NCBI RefSeq assembly: GCF_021390395.1
Contig: NZ_JAJUWT010000021.1
Coordinates: 124,001-188,000 of the forward strand
DNA length: 64,000 nucleotides
From: Saccharothrix sp. S26
Lineage (GTDB): Bacteria; Actinomycetota; Actinomycetes; Mycobacteriales; Pseudonocardiaceae
Direction of reading: 5' to 3'
The notes under the pieces are model-generated. The model saw only the letters and a program-made list of their open reading frames with translations, searched no databases and was not told the DNA's origin. Positions 8,070 to 15,296 of the stretch are shown here, piece after piece; position 1 is the first letter of the stretch, and each line of letters opens with the position of its first letter. Made by a program: the position numbers and the translations under genes.

Positions 8070-9220
8070 TGGCGGCGCCCGAACCGGCCCGACTCGACCT
8101 GACCGGGCTGACCACGCGCCCCGCGCAGGTGTGGGGTGGCGTCCGGCTCGTGCCGTTGACCCGGGACGAACCGATCACCGGGCTGCGGCTGCACGCGCGC
8201 GCCTACGGTGACGAGCCCGGCGTGGTCGAGCTGGACCGGCGCACGCGCTACACGTCCTACATCCCGCACGGCTTCGTCGCGACGTGGAGCGACGACGACA
8301 CCCCGGTCGCGGCGTACGGCACGCAGTTGGCGCAGGACGCCGCCGGTGGCCGGCCGCCCGCGCGGACCGTGCGGCTGCGGACGCACCGCCGGATGGCGCG
8401 CCGGGTCGAGCGCAACCGGTTGCGTTTCCTGCCCCTGCACCTGGCGGTCGAGGGGTACCTGGCGCTGCACTTCGGCGGGCCGGAGGTGGTGTGGGACGAG
8501 TGGTCGCAGCGCGCCGTCCGGCGTGGCCTGTCGCCGCGCGTGGAGGAGGCGTACCTGGGCGCCGAGGTCGCGGGGCTGGCGGACGCGCTGAAGCACTTCG
8601 AGATCCACCCCGGCCAGTGCGGTGTGCTCGTCCACGTGGCCGACGCGGTGGCCGCCGCGTTCGTCGTGCCGCACCCCGACGACTACCGGGCGCTGCACGC
8701 CACCCTCGTGCAGGACCTGTACGGTGAACTGGTCCACCACTACGCGACCCTGGCGGCACCCGTGCCGCGGTTCGAGGTGCGGCTGCCCGACGACGTGGCC
8801 ACGGTGGCCGAGCTGCGTGCGGCGGCGACCCGTCAACAGGCGGAGTGGGCGCGCTTCCACGACACCACGATGGCCGACGGTCTGCTGGGCCAGACCTACG
8901 CCATGAGCCGCGTGTACCGGATGGGCGACTACACGCTGTCCCGCTTCCTGCCGGCGTTCCGCCTCAAGCAGGAGAACCACATCGGCGAGCTGATCACCGA
9001 TCGGAACGGCCGCACGGCGTACCTGAAGACCTTCCGCCTCTCGGAGGCGCAGGTCCGCCGCGCCCACCTGCTGACGACCCTGGCGGCCCACCACTGGCAC
9101 CTGCCCACCACCGCGACCGCCCTGGGGCTCACGGAACCGCAACTGGGCCTGCGCCTAGACTCGGCGGGCTTCGGCGCACTGCTCCGCGAGGACGTCCTGG
9201 CCCGCTACCGCGCGGGCTGA
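8069..9220 (+). CDS. ARPP-2-like domain protein
   Basis: 383 residues, soluble, starting MAAPEPARLDLTGLTTRPAQ. The N-terminal segment (VWGGVRLVPLTRDEPITGLR and YIPHGFVATW) resembles the ARPP-2 family, named for association with TROVE-type and rhodanese/phosphatase proteins in predicted RNA-centred conflict systems. The middle region is rich in conserved E, H and R. The C-terminal third (about 270-383) looks like a separate helical module. Translation is coupled to the vWA/TROVE-like gene: TGATG junction, with GGAGGAGGG inside the upstream gene's end. Family assignment is from memory of the pattern; no biochemical activity can be assigned. Confidence 0.6.
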   Translation: MAAPEPARLDLTGLTTRPAQVWGGVRLVPLTRDEPITGLRLHARAYGDEPGVVELDRRTRYTSYIPHGFVATWSDDDTPVAAYGTQLAQDAAGGRPPARTVRLRTHRRMARRVERNRLRFLPLHLAVEGYLALHFGGPEVVWDEWSQRAVRRGLSPRVEEAYLGAEVAGLADALKHFEIHPGQCGVLVHVADAVAAAFVVPHPDDYRALHATLVQDLYGELVHHYATLAAPVPRFEVRLPDDVATVAELRAAATRQQAEWARFHDTTMADGLLGQTYAMSRVYRMGDYTLSRFLPAFRLKQENHIGELITDRNGRTAYLKTFRLSEAQVRRAHLLTTLAAHHWHLPTTATALGLTEPQLGLRLDSAGFGALLREDVLARYRAG

Positions 9221-9333
9221 CGGCCCGGCGGCGGGCATGTGCCGCACCTCGGCAGCGCCCGGGGGTCCTCGCTCGACCGTCCGGGGCGAGGTCCGCGGCG
9301 GTGAAGGCGAGCAGGACGTGGTGCGGTGCCGGG

Positions 9334-9347
9334 TCGAACCGGTTCGA
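9334..9347. promoter_or_regulatory. Third copy of the 14-bp LacI-type operator, just 3' of the lacI-type gene
   Basis: TCGAACCGGTTCGA is a perfect palindrome identical to the site upstream of the sugar-binding protein gene (10466-10479). It lies 9 bases beyond the stop codon of the regulator gene and about 1.1 kb from the two promoter-proximal sites. An auxiliary site for DNA looping is a plausible role. Confidence 0.65.
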
Positions 9348-9355
9348 CCGAGGTG

Positions 9356-10366
9356 TCAGCGGTGGCGGGCGCCCGTGCTCGACCGCAGGGCGATGTCCGG
9401 GCGCAGCAGGGCGTGGCGGTGTGGCGCGTCGGGGTCGGCGATGCGTTCCACCAGCAGGTCCACCGCGAGCCGGGCCATCTCCTCGGCCGGCACGTCGGCG
9501 GCGGTCAGGGGTGGGTGGAAGGACTCGGCCAGGCGGCCGGCGATGACGCCGGTGATCGAGAAGTCGCCCGGGACGTCCAGGCCCGCGTGGCGCAGGGCTC
9601 GTTGCAGGCCCGGCAACGCCGCCTCGTTGATCGTCACCGCCGCAGTCACCTCCGGCCACCGGTGGCGGATCTCCTCGAAGCACGCCAGACCCGCGGCGGG
9701 TTCGTCGGGGCAGCACACCGTGTGCGCGGTCAGCCCGCGCTGCCCGGCGGCGGTCAGGAAGCCGCTCGACGCGCGCAGGGCGGGCCCGTAACCGGCGGCG
9801 ACCAGCTCGTCGGACCGGTTGATCAGCACGATGTCGCGGTGGCCGAGGTCGGCGAGGTGGTGCACGCAGCGGGTGATCAGCTCGGCGTAGTCGACGTCGA
9901 CCCAGGACGACGCGCCGGGGCGTTCGACGTGGCCGATGGTCACGAACGGCAGCGACTCCTGCTCCAGCCGGGCCACGCGCGGGTCGTCCAGCAGGATCTC
10001 CATCAGGATCACGCCGTCCACCCGGCGGCCGGTGACCACCCGCTCGAAGGACCGGTCGTGGTCGCCGCCGCTGGGTGAGAGCAGCACGTCGAGGTCGTGC
10101 GTGGCCGCCGCCTCCACGACGCTGGCCACGAACCCCAGCTGCACGTCGGTCAGCCGCCTGCTCGCGGGCGGTATGACCAGGCTCAACGTGCGGGTGCGCC
10201 CCTCGGCCAGCGCCCGCGCGCTCGCGTTGGGCCGGTAGCCCAGCTCGGCGATCACCTCGTTGATGCGCCGCGCGGTCGCGGCCGACACCGGCCGTTTGCC
10301 GCTCAACGCGTAGGACACGGTGCTGCGCGACACGCCCGCCCGTTTGGCGATCTCGCCGATGTTCAT
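9356..10366 (-). CDS. LacI-family transcriptional regulator of the sugar operon
   Basis: 336 residues. The N-terminal HTH begins MNIGEIAKRAGVSRSTVSYA, followed by the hinge helix (RPNASARALAEGRT) and a periplasmic-binding-protein-like effector domain (60-330). The ATG at 10366 has GGAGGG at a 6-base spacing; the start 5 codons upstream lacks one. The gene is divergent from the ABC sugar operon. Perfect or near-perfect copies of TCGAACCGGTTCGA lie at both promoters and 3' of the gene, fitting an auto-regulated repressor relieved by an imported sugar. Confidence 0.92.
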   Translation of the reverse strand: MNIGEIAKRAGVSRSTVSYALSGKRPVSAATARRINEVIAELGYRPNASARALAEGRTRTLSLVIPPASRRLTDVQLGFVASVVEAAATHDLDVLLSPSGGDHDRSFERVVTGRRVDGVILMEILLDDPRVARLEQESLPFVTIGHVERPGASSWVDVDYAELITRCVHHLADLGHRDIVLINRSDELVAAGYGPALRASSGFLTAAGQRGLTAHTVCCPDEPAAGLACFEEIRHRWPEVTAAVTINEAALPGLQRALRHAGLDVPGDFSITGVIAGRLAESFHPPLTAADVPAEEMARLAVDLLVERIADPDAPHRHALLRPDIALRSSTGARHR

Positions 10367-10376
10367 GCGCCCTCCG

Positions 10377-10390
10377 TCCAACCGGTTCGA
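10377..10390. promoter_or_regulatory. LacI-type operator in front of the regulator gene
   Basis: TCCAACCGGTTCGA matches the perfect site at 13 of 14 bases and ends 10 bases before the regulator's start codon. A minus-strand -10 (TACCAT, complement of 10401-10406) would place the transcription start just upstream, so binding would repress the regulator's own gene. Confidence 0.7.
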
Positions 10391-10419
10391 CAGACCTCGA
10401 ATGGTAGGGCAACGAGGTC

Positions 10420-10448
10420 TTGCATGGATTCTCGCCTGCCGCTACGTT
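10420..10448 (+). promoter_or_regulatory. Promoter of the sugar ABC operon
   Basis: TTGCAT (10420-10425) and TACGTT (10443-10448) have an ideal 17-base spacing. Transcription would start near 10455, so the operator at 10466-10479 lies at about +11 to +24. Confidence 0.55.
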
Positions 10449-10465
10449 GACGCAACACCGCGAGG

Positions 10466-10479
10466 TCGAACCGGTTCGA
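10466..10479. promoter_or_regulatory. LacI-type operator in front of the sugar-binding protein gene
   Basis: Perfect 14-bp palindrome TCGAACCGGTTCGA, followed after 4 bases by an extra half-site GGTTCGA (10484-10490). It lies between the predicted promoter and the start codon at 10525. Confidence 0.8.
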
Positions 10480-10524
10480 TGACGGTTCGACGGTCGTCAG
10501 CGCGAGCCGACTGGAAGGATCCCC

Positions 10525-11763
10525 ATGACGCGCCCCCCGTTCAGCCGCCGCCTGACCCTCGCCCTGGTCGCGGCGGGACTGTGCCTGACCGCGTGCTCCT
10601 CGGCCGGTGACGCGGGCGGTGATCCGGCCGGCCCGTTCGCGGTGTGGGACCCGTACCCGCAGTTCGACGGCACCTCGGAGTGGGTGAAGGTGATCGAGAG
10701 GTGCGGTGCGGAGGCAGGCGTGCGGGTCGAGCGCCAGGCGTACGACACCTCAGACCTGACCAACAAGGTGCTGCTCGCCGCGCAGCAGGGCGTCGCGCCG
10801 AACGTGCTGGTCGTGGACAACCCGGTGGTCTCCACGCTGGCCGAGGGCGGGGTGCTGAAGGCCAACGAGGACGTGGGCCTGGACGCCTCCGCCGCGTCGC
10901 CCAACCTGCTGGCCGCCGGTGAGGTGGCCGGCAAGGCGTACGGCGTGCCGATCGGGGCGAACACCCTGGCGCTGTACTACAACAAGGCGGTGCTGGCGCA
11001 GGCCGGCGTCGACCCCGCGTCGCTCACGGACTGGGCATCGCTGGACGCGGCGCTGGCCAAGGTCGTGGCCGCGGGCAAGAAGGGCATCACCTTCTCCGCG
11101 ATCGGCACCGAGGAGGGCTCGTTCCAGTTCCTGCCGTGGTTCTGGGGCGCGGGCGCGGAGCTGACCGACCTGGCCTCACCGCGGGCCGTCGCGGCGGTGG
11201 AGCTGTGGAAGTCCTGGCTGGACCGGCGGTACGCGCCGAACTCGGTCATCGGCAACACGCAGACCACGAGCTGGCAGGAGTTCGCCACCGGCGAGTACGC
11301 GTTCGCCGAGAACGGCACCTGGCAGCTCGGCAACGCCGGAGAACTGGGATTCGAATACGGCGTGATCCCCATCCCGTCCCGTGACGGGGGCGTCGCGCCG
11401 GCACCGACGGGTGGCGAGTTCGTCACCGTGCCGGTGCAGGGCTCGGCGGACCGCGAAGCGACCGCGGCGAAGATCGCCGGCTGCCTGACCGGCGCCGACA
11501 CCGTGCTGGCCACCGACACGGCGCTGACCTACGTCTCCGCCATCGGCTCGGTGCGGGAGCAGCAGGTCGCCGCCAAGCCGGAGCTGGCGGTGTGGGTCGA
11601 CGCGGTGCAGGCGGCCAAGGGGCGCACCGGCGACGGCCTCGGCACCCGCTACCCGCGCATCTCGCAGCCTCTGTGGACCGCGGTGCAGGAGGTGCTCACC
11701 GGGTCCAAGCCGGCCTCCGGGGCGCTCGCCGACGCCCAGCGCGCCGCGGCGTCGGCCAAGTAG
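10525..11763 (+). CDS. ABC transporter sugar-binding lipoprotein
   Basis: 412 residues. A lipoprotein signal peptide ends in the lipobox L-T-A-C24, so the mature protein is lipid-anchored outside the membrane. The rest is a type I solute-binding fold of the carbohydrate (CUT1) class, for example YGVPIGANTLALYYNKAVLA and ENGTWQLGNAGE. GGAAGG lies about 7 bases before the ATG. It is the first gene of an operon with two permeases and two glycoside hydrolases. No ATPase gene is present; as in many actinomycetes a shared MsiK-type ATPase encoded elsewhere probably energises it. The substrate is probably an oligosaccharide. Confidence 0.9.
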   Translation: MTRPPFSRRLTLALVAAGLCLTACSSAGDAGGDPAGPFAVWDPYPQFDGTSEWVKVIERCGAEAGVRVERQAYDTSDLTNKVLLAAQQGVAPNVLVVDNPVVSTLAEGGVLKANEDVGLDASAASPNLLAAGEVAGKAYGVPIGANTLALYYNKAVLAQAGVDPASLTDWASLDAALAKVVAAGKKGITFSAIGTEEGSFQFLPWFWGAGAELTDLASPRAVAAVELWKSWLDRRYAPNSVIGNTQTTSWQEFATGEYAFAENGTWQLGNAGELGFEYGVIPIPSRDGGVAPAPTGGEFVTVPVQGSADREATAAKIAGCLTGADTVLATDTALTYVSAIGSVREQQVAAKPELAVWVDAVQAAKGRTGDGLGTRYPRISQPLWTAVQEVLTGSKPASGALADAQRAAASAK

Positions 11764-11767
11764 CGCC

Positions 11768-12649
11768 GTGGCCCGCCGCACCCTCGTCGGCTGGGCGTTC
11801 CTCGCCCCGCTCGTCGCGTATCTGCTGCTGTGCTACGGCTACCCGCTGCTGACGACGATCGACCTGAGCGTCCGCGACTACACCGTGCGCACCTTCGTGC
11901 ACGGGGGCGCGCCGGTCGTCGGCCTGGCCAACTACACGGCCGTGTTCGCCGATCCCGTCTTCCGCACCGCACTGCTCAACACGCTCGTGTTCACCGCGGC
12001 CTCCCTGGTGTTCCAGTACACCACCGGCCTGGCCCTGGCGGTGTTCTTCTCCCGCCACTTCCGGCTGTCGGCGACGCTGCGCGCGTTGTTCCTGGTGCCG
12101 TGGTTGCTGCCGCTGATCGTGTCCGCGTCCACGTGGGCGTGGATGTTCAACAGCGAGGCCGGTGTGGTGAACGCGGCCCTGGCGTGGTTCGGGCTCGACG
12201 CGGTGCACTGGCTGACCTCGCCGGACTGGGCGCTGGTGTCGGTGATCGCGGCCAACGTCTGGATCGGCATCCCGTTCAACCTCGTCGTGCTCTACAGCGG
12301 TCTGCGCAACATCCCCGCCGAGGTGCACGAGGCCTCGGCCCTGGACGGCGCGAGCGCGTGGCAGTCGTTCCGGCACGTCACCTTCCCCATGCTGCGGCCC
12401 GTCTCCGCGGTCACGCTCCTGCTCGGCCTGGTCTACACGCTGAAGGTGTTCGACCTCGTCTGGATCATGACGCGCGGTGGCCCCGGCGGGGCGTCGACCA
12501 CCCTGGCCACCTGGTCCTACGAGCTCGGCTTCGGCAGCATGCTGCCCCGCTTCGGCCCCAGCGCCGCGGTGGGCAACGTGCTCATCCTGCTCGCCGTGGT
12601 CGCCGGCCTGGTGTACGTGCGCGTCCAGCGGCACCAGGAGGCGTCATGA
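11768..12649 (+). CDS. Sugar ABC transporter permease, MalF/UgpA type
   Basis: 293 residues with six predicted membrane helices, from FLAPLVAYLLLCYGYPLLTT near the N-terminus to LILLAVVAGLVYVRV at the end. The cytoplasmic EAA loop reads EVHEASALDGASAWQSFRHV and docks the ATPase. It follows the binding protein after 4 bases and overlaps the second permease by ATGA. The GTG start at 11768 leaves no N-terminal extension. It forms the heterodimeric channel with the next gene product. Confidence 0.92.
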   Translation: MARRTLVGWAFLAPLVAYLLLCYGYPLLTTIDLSVRDYTVRTFVHGGAPVVGLANYTAVFADPVFRTALLNTLVFTAASLVFQYTTGLALAVFFSRHFRLSATLRALFLVPWLLPLIVSASTWAWMFNSEAGVVNAALAWFGLDAVHWLTSPDWALVSVIAANVWIGIPFNLVVLYSGLRNIPAEVHEASALDGASAWQSFRHVTFPMLRPVSAVTLLLGLVYTLKVFDLVWIMTRGGPGGASTTLATWSYELGFGSMLPRFGPSAAVGNVLILLAVVAGLVYVRVQRHQEAS

Positions 12650-13458
12650 CGCGCTCGTCGTGGCGGACCGCGGTGGGCGTGCTGCTCACCGGCGTGATGC
12701 TGTTCCCGGTCTACTGGATGGTCAACGTCTCCCTCACCCCGCCGGGCGAGCTGCGCAAGTCGCCGCCGGACCTCGTGCCGACCAACCCGACGTTCGACGG
12801 GTACGCGCGGGTCCTCGACGAGCAACTGCCGTACTTCGGGACGAGCCTGCTCGTCGCACTGGGCACGGTGGCGCTGACGCTCGCACTGGCCGCGCCCGCG
12901 GCGTACTCGCTGGCGAAGCTGCGCCCGCGCGGCCGCCGCCCGCTGACGTTCGTGCTGCTGGTCGCGCAGATGATCCCCGGCATCATCATGGCGCTGGGCC
13001 TGTACGGCATCTACGTCGAGCTCGGCATCACCAACACCGTGTGGGGACTGGTCTTCGCCGACTCCACGATCGCGGTGCCGTTCGCCGTGCTGATCCTGAC
13101 CTCGTTCATGTCCTCGGTGCCCGACGAGGTCGTGCAGGCCGCGCGCATCGACGGCGCGGGCGCGTGGCGCACGTTCCGGTCCGTAGTGCTGCCCGCGAGC
13201 CGCAACGGGGTCGTCACCGCCGGGCTGTTCGCGTTCCTGTGGGCGTGGTCGGACTTCGTGTTCGCCGCGACGCTCGACAGCGGCGGGTCGATGCAACCGC
13301 TGACGCTCGGCATCTACCGCTACATCGGCAACAACAACCAGGAGTGGAACGCGATCATGGCCACCGCCGTGGTCGCCTCCGTGCCTGCCACCGCGCTGCT
13401 CGTGCTGGCCCAGCGCTTCGTCGCCGCGGGCATCACGTCCGGCGCGGTCAAGGACTGA
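12646..13458 (+). CDS. Sugar ABC transporter permease, MalG/UgpE type
   Basis: 270 residues and six membrane helices. The EAA loop VPDEVVQAARIDGAGAWRTF is near residue 170, and the region around FVDFVFAATL-like LWAWSDFVFAATLDS is typical of CUT1 MalG-type subunits. The start ATG overlaps the stop of the first permease (ATGA), so the subunits are co-translated. Eleven bases separate it from the glycoside hydrolase gene. Confidence 0.92.
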   Translation: MTRSSWRTAVGVLLTGVMLFPVYWMVNVSLTPPGELRKSPPDLVPTNPTFDGYARVLDEQLPYFGTSLLVALGTVALTLALAAPAAYSLAKLRPRGRRPLTFVLLVAQMIPGIIMALGLYGIYVELGITNTVWGLVFADSTIAVPFAVLILTSFMSSVPDEVVQAARIDGAGAWRTFRSVVLPASRNGVVTAGLFAFLWAWSDFVFAATLDSGGSMQPLTLGIYRYIGNNNQEWNAIMATAVVASVPATALLVLAQRFVAAGITSGAVKD

Positions 13459-13469
13459 AAGGGACCTTC

Positions 13470-15209
13470 GTGGACGACTTCTCGGTGCGGGAGATCCCGT
13501 TCAGCCATGCCGGCGCCTGGTTCGGCGTCTCGCCGGTCGTCGGCCTCGCCGCCTACGCCGAGGACCTGCACCTGGTGTCCCACCGCAACGGCATGCACGC
13601 CGTGCTGTCGCTCGTGCCGGTGCTCGCGGGGGCGAGGGTGTCCGCCGAGGTGAACGCGAACCCCGCCGTGCTCACCTGGAGCGCGGGCCGGGCGCGGGTC
13701 GCGGCGGCGTTCGAATCACCCTCGGCGCTGAGGGTCTCCGGCGCCGGCCTCGGCCTGCGCATCGCCGCGGCGGACGACACCCTCACCCCGTTCACCGGCA
13801 CGTTCTTCTTCCACGACCCGGTCACCTCGGCGCACGTCTTCACGTCCTACGAGACCGGGCACCGCTACCGCGTCACGGTGTTGGCCGGGCACGCGGACGT
13901 GGCGGGCGCCGGCGCACTCGGCACGGCGCAACGGGCGATCGTCGTCGGCGGGGACGGCGGCGAGTGGGAGCTGGTCGTGGAAGAGCTGACGACCACGCGG
14001 GAGCGGTTCTCCACCACCGCGACGTTCCACGAGGTCGTGACGGCGGCACGGCGGTCCTTCGAGCGGTTCGCCGACGACGTCGCGCCCTGGCGCTCCGACC
14101 GCACCCCGGCCGCCGAGCTCGCCTGCTACGTGCTGTGGTCGGCCACGGTGAGCCCGGCGGGCTTCCTCGGCCGCCCCGCGGTGCTGATGTCGAAGAACTG
14201 GATGGACAAGGTCTGGAGCTGGGACCACTGCTTCAACGCCCTGGCCCTCGCGCCGGGCACGCCCGCCCTGGCGTGGGATCAACTGCGGGTGGTGTTCGAC
14301 CACCAGACCGCCGAAGGGGCGTTGCCCGACTCGATCACGCACGCCGAGGTGCTGCACAACTTCGTCAAGCCGCCGATCCACGGCTGGGCGGTGGCCCGGT
14401 TGCGGTCCAGGCTGCCCGGCGGCCTCCCGGCCGACGAACTGCCGTCGCTGTACCGGGGGCTGGCCGCGTGGACGACGTTCTGGCTCGACCACCGCCGTGC
14501 GCCGGGCGAGTCGTTGCCGCACTACGAGCACGGCAACGACAGCGGCTGGGACAACGCCACCGTCTTCGACGGGCGGCGGCTCGTGCAGTCCGCCGACCTG
14601 GCGGCGTTCCTGGTGGCGCAGCTGGGTGAACTGGCCCGGTTGGCCCGCGAGCTCGGTGACCCGGCCGCCGCCACGCGGTGGGAACGGGAAGCCGCGACCG
14701 TACTGGACGCGATGCTCACGAGGTTGTGGGACGGCACGGCGTTCACCAGCCGTGCCCTCGACGGCACGTCGCGCACCACGGCGAGCCTGCTCGACCTCAT
14801 GCCCGTGGTGCTGGGCGCGGACCTGCCGCCGGACGTGCACGCGAAGCTCGCCGAGGGCATCGCCCGGCACCTCACCGCCGTGGGCCCGGCCACCGAACGA
14901 CCCGACTCGCCCCACTACGAGGCGGACGGCTACTGGCGCGGCCCGGTGTGGGCCCCGTCCACCGTGCTCATCGAGGACGGCCTGCGCCGAGGGGGTGCGG
15001 TCGAGCTCGCCGACCAGGTCAGCGCCCGGTTCCGCGCGGTGTGCGAGAAGAGCGGGTTCGCCGAGAACTTCGACGCCCTCACCGGCGAGGGCCTGCGCGA
15101 CCGCGCCTACACCTGGACCGCCGCCGCCTACCTGCTGCTCGCCGCCGACGCCGAGGCCCGACCGGCCCAGGCGGGCGGCAGCCCGGACCACCCCACCCCG
15201 GTGGGGTAG
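13470..15209 (+). CDS. Cytoplasmic glycoside hydrolase of the (alpha/alpha)6 GH63/GH37-like clan
   Basis: 579 residues, no signal peptide. The N-terminal 190 residues form a beta-rich domain; the rest is an (alpha/alpha)6 barrel with motifs of GH63-type glucosidases: MDKVWSWDHCFNALAL, EHGNDSGWDNATVF (a probable catalytic Asp in the D-SGWDN region) and YWRGPVWAPSTVL, with a C-terminal E-N-F-D segment. The GTG at 13470 is preceded by AAAGGGA. Being intracellular and in the transporter operon, it likely cleaves the imported oligosaccharide. Glucosyl, mannosylglycerate or trehalose-like substrates are all possible in this clan. Confidence 0.8.
   Translation: MDDFSVREIPFSHAGAWFGVSPVVGLAAYAEDLHLVSHRNGMHAVLSLVPVLAGARVSAEVNANPAVLTWSAGRARVAAAFESPSALRVSGAGLGLRIAAADDTLTPFTGTFFFHDPVTSAHVFTSYETGHRYRVTVLAGHADVAGAGALGTAQRAIVVGGDGGEWELVVEELTTTRERFSTTATFHEVVTAARRSFERFADDVAPWRSDRTPAAELACYVLWSATVSPAGFLGRPAVLMSKNWMDKVWSWDHCFNALALAPGTPALAWDQLRVVFDHQTAEGALPDSITHAEVLHNFVKPPIHGWAVARLRSRLPGGLPADELPSLYRGLAAWTTFWLDHRRAPGESLPHYEHGNDSGWDNATVFDGRRLVQSADLAAFLVAQLGELARLARELGDPAAATRWEREAATVLDAMLTRLWDGTAFTSRALDGTSRTTASLLDLMPVVLGADLPPDVHAKLAEGIARHLTAVGPATERPDSPHYEADGYWRGPVWAPSTVLIEDGLRRGGAVELADQVSARFRAVCEKSGFAENFDALTGEGLRDRAYTWTAAAYLLLAADAEARPAQAGGSPDHPTPVG
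15190..15207 (+). terminator. Short GC hairpin at the end of the glucosidase gene
   Basis: ACCCCACC and GGTGGGGT pair across a 2-base loop (an effective CCGG tetraloop) at the stop codon. There is no U-tract. It could be an attenuating or mRNA-processing hairpin before the secreted glycosidase gene. Confidence 0.3.
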
Positions 15210-15296
15210 GCGACCCGATTCGACCGCCGTCCCCGCCGCGACCACCGGCGAATCGCCGCCTGTGCACGCCCAACACCTCTGACGAAGGAGTCACGC

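Noticed and set aside
9334..9347. Terminator for the convergent ARPP-2-like and regulator genes
   Set aside because: The palindrome is identical to promoter-side operator sites and has no loop; operator is the better explanation.
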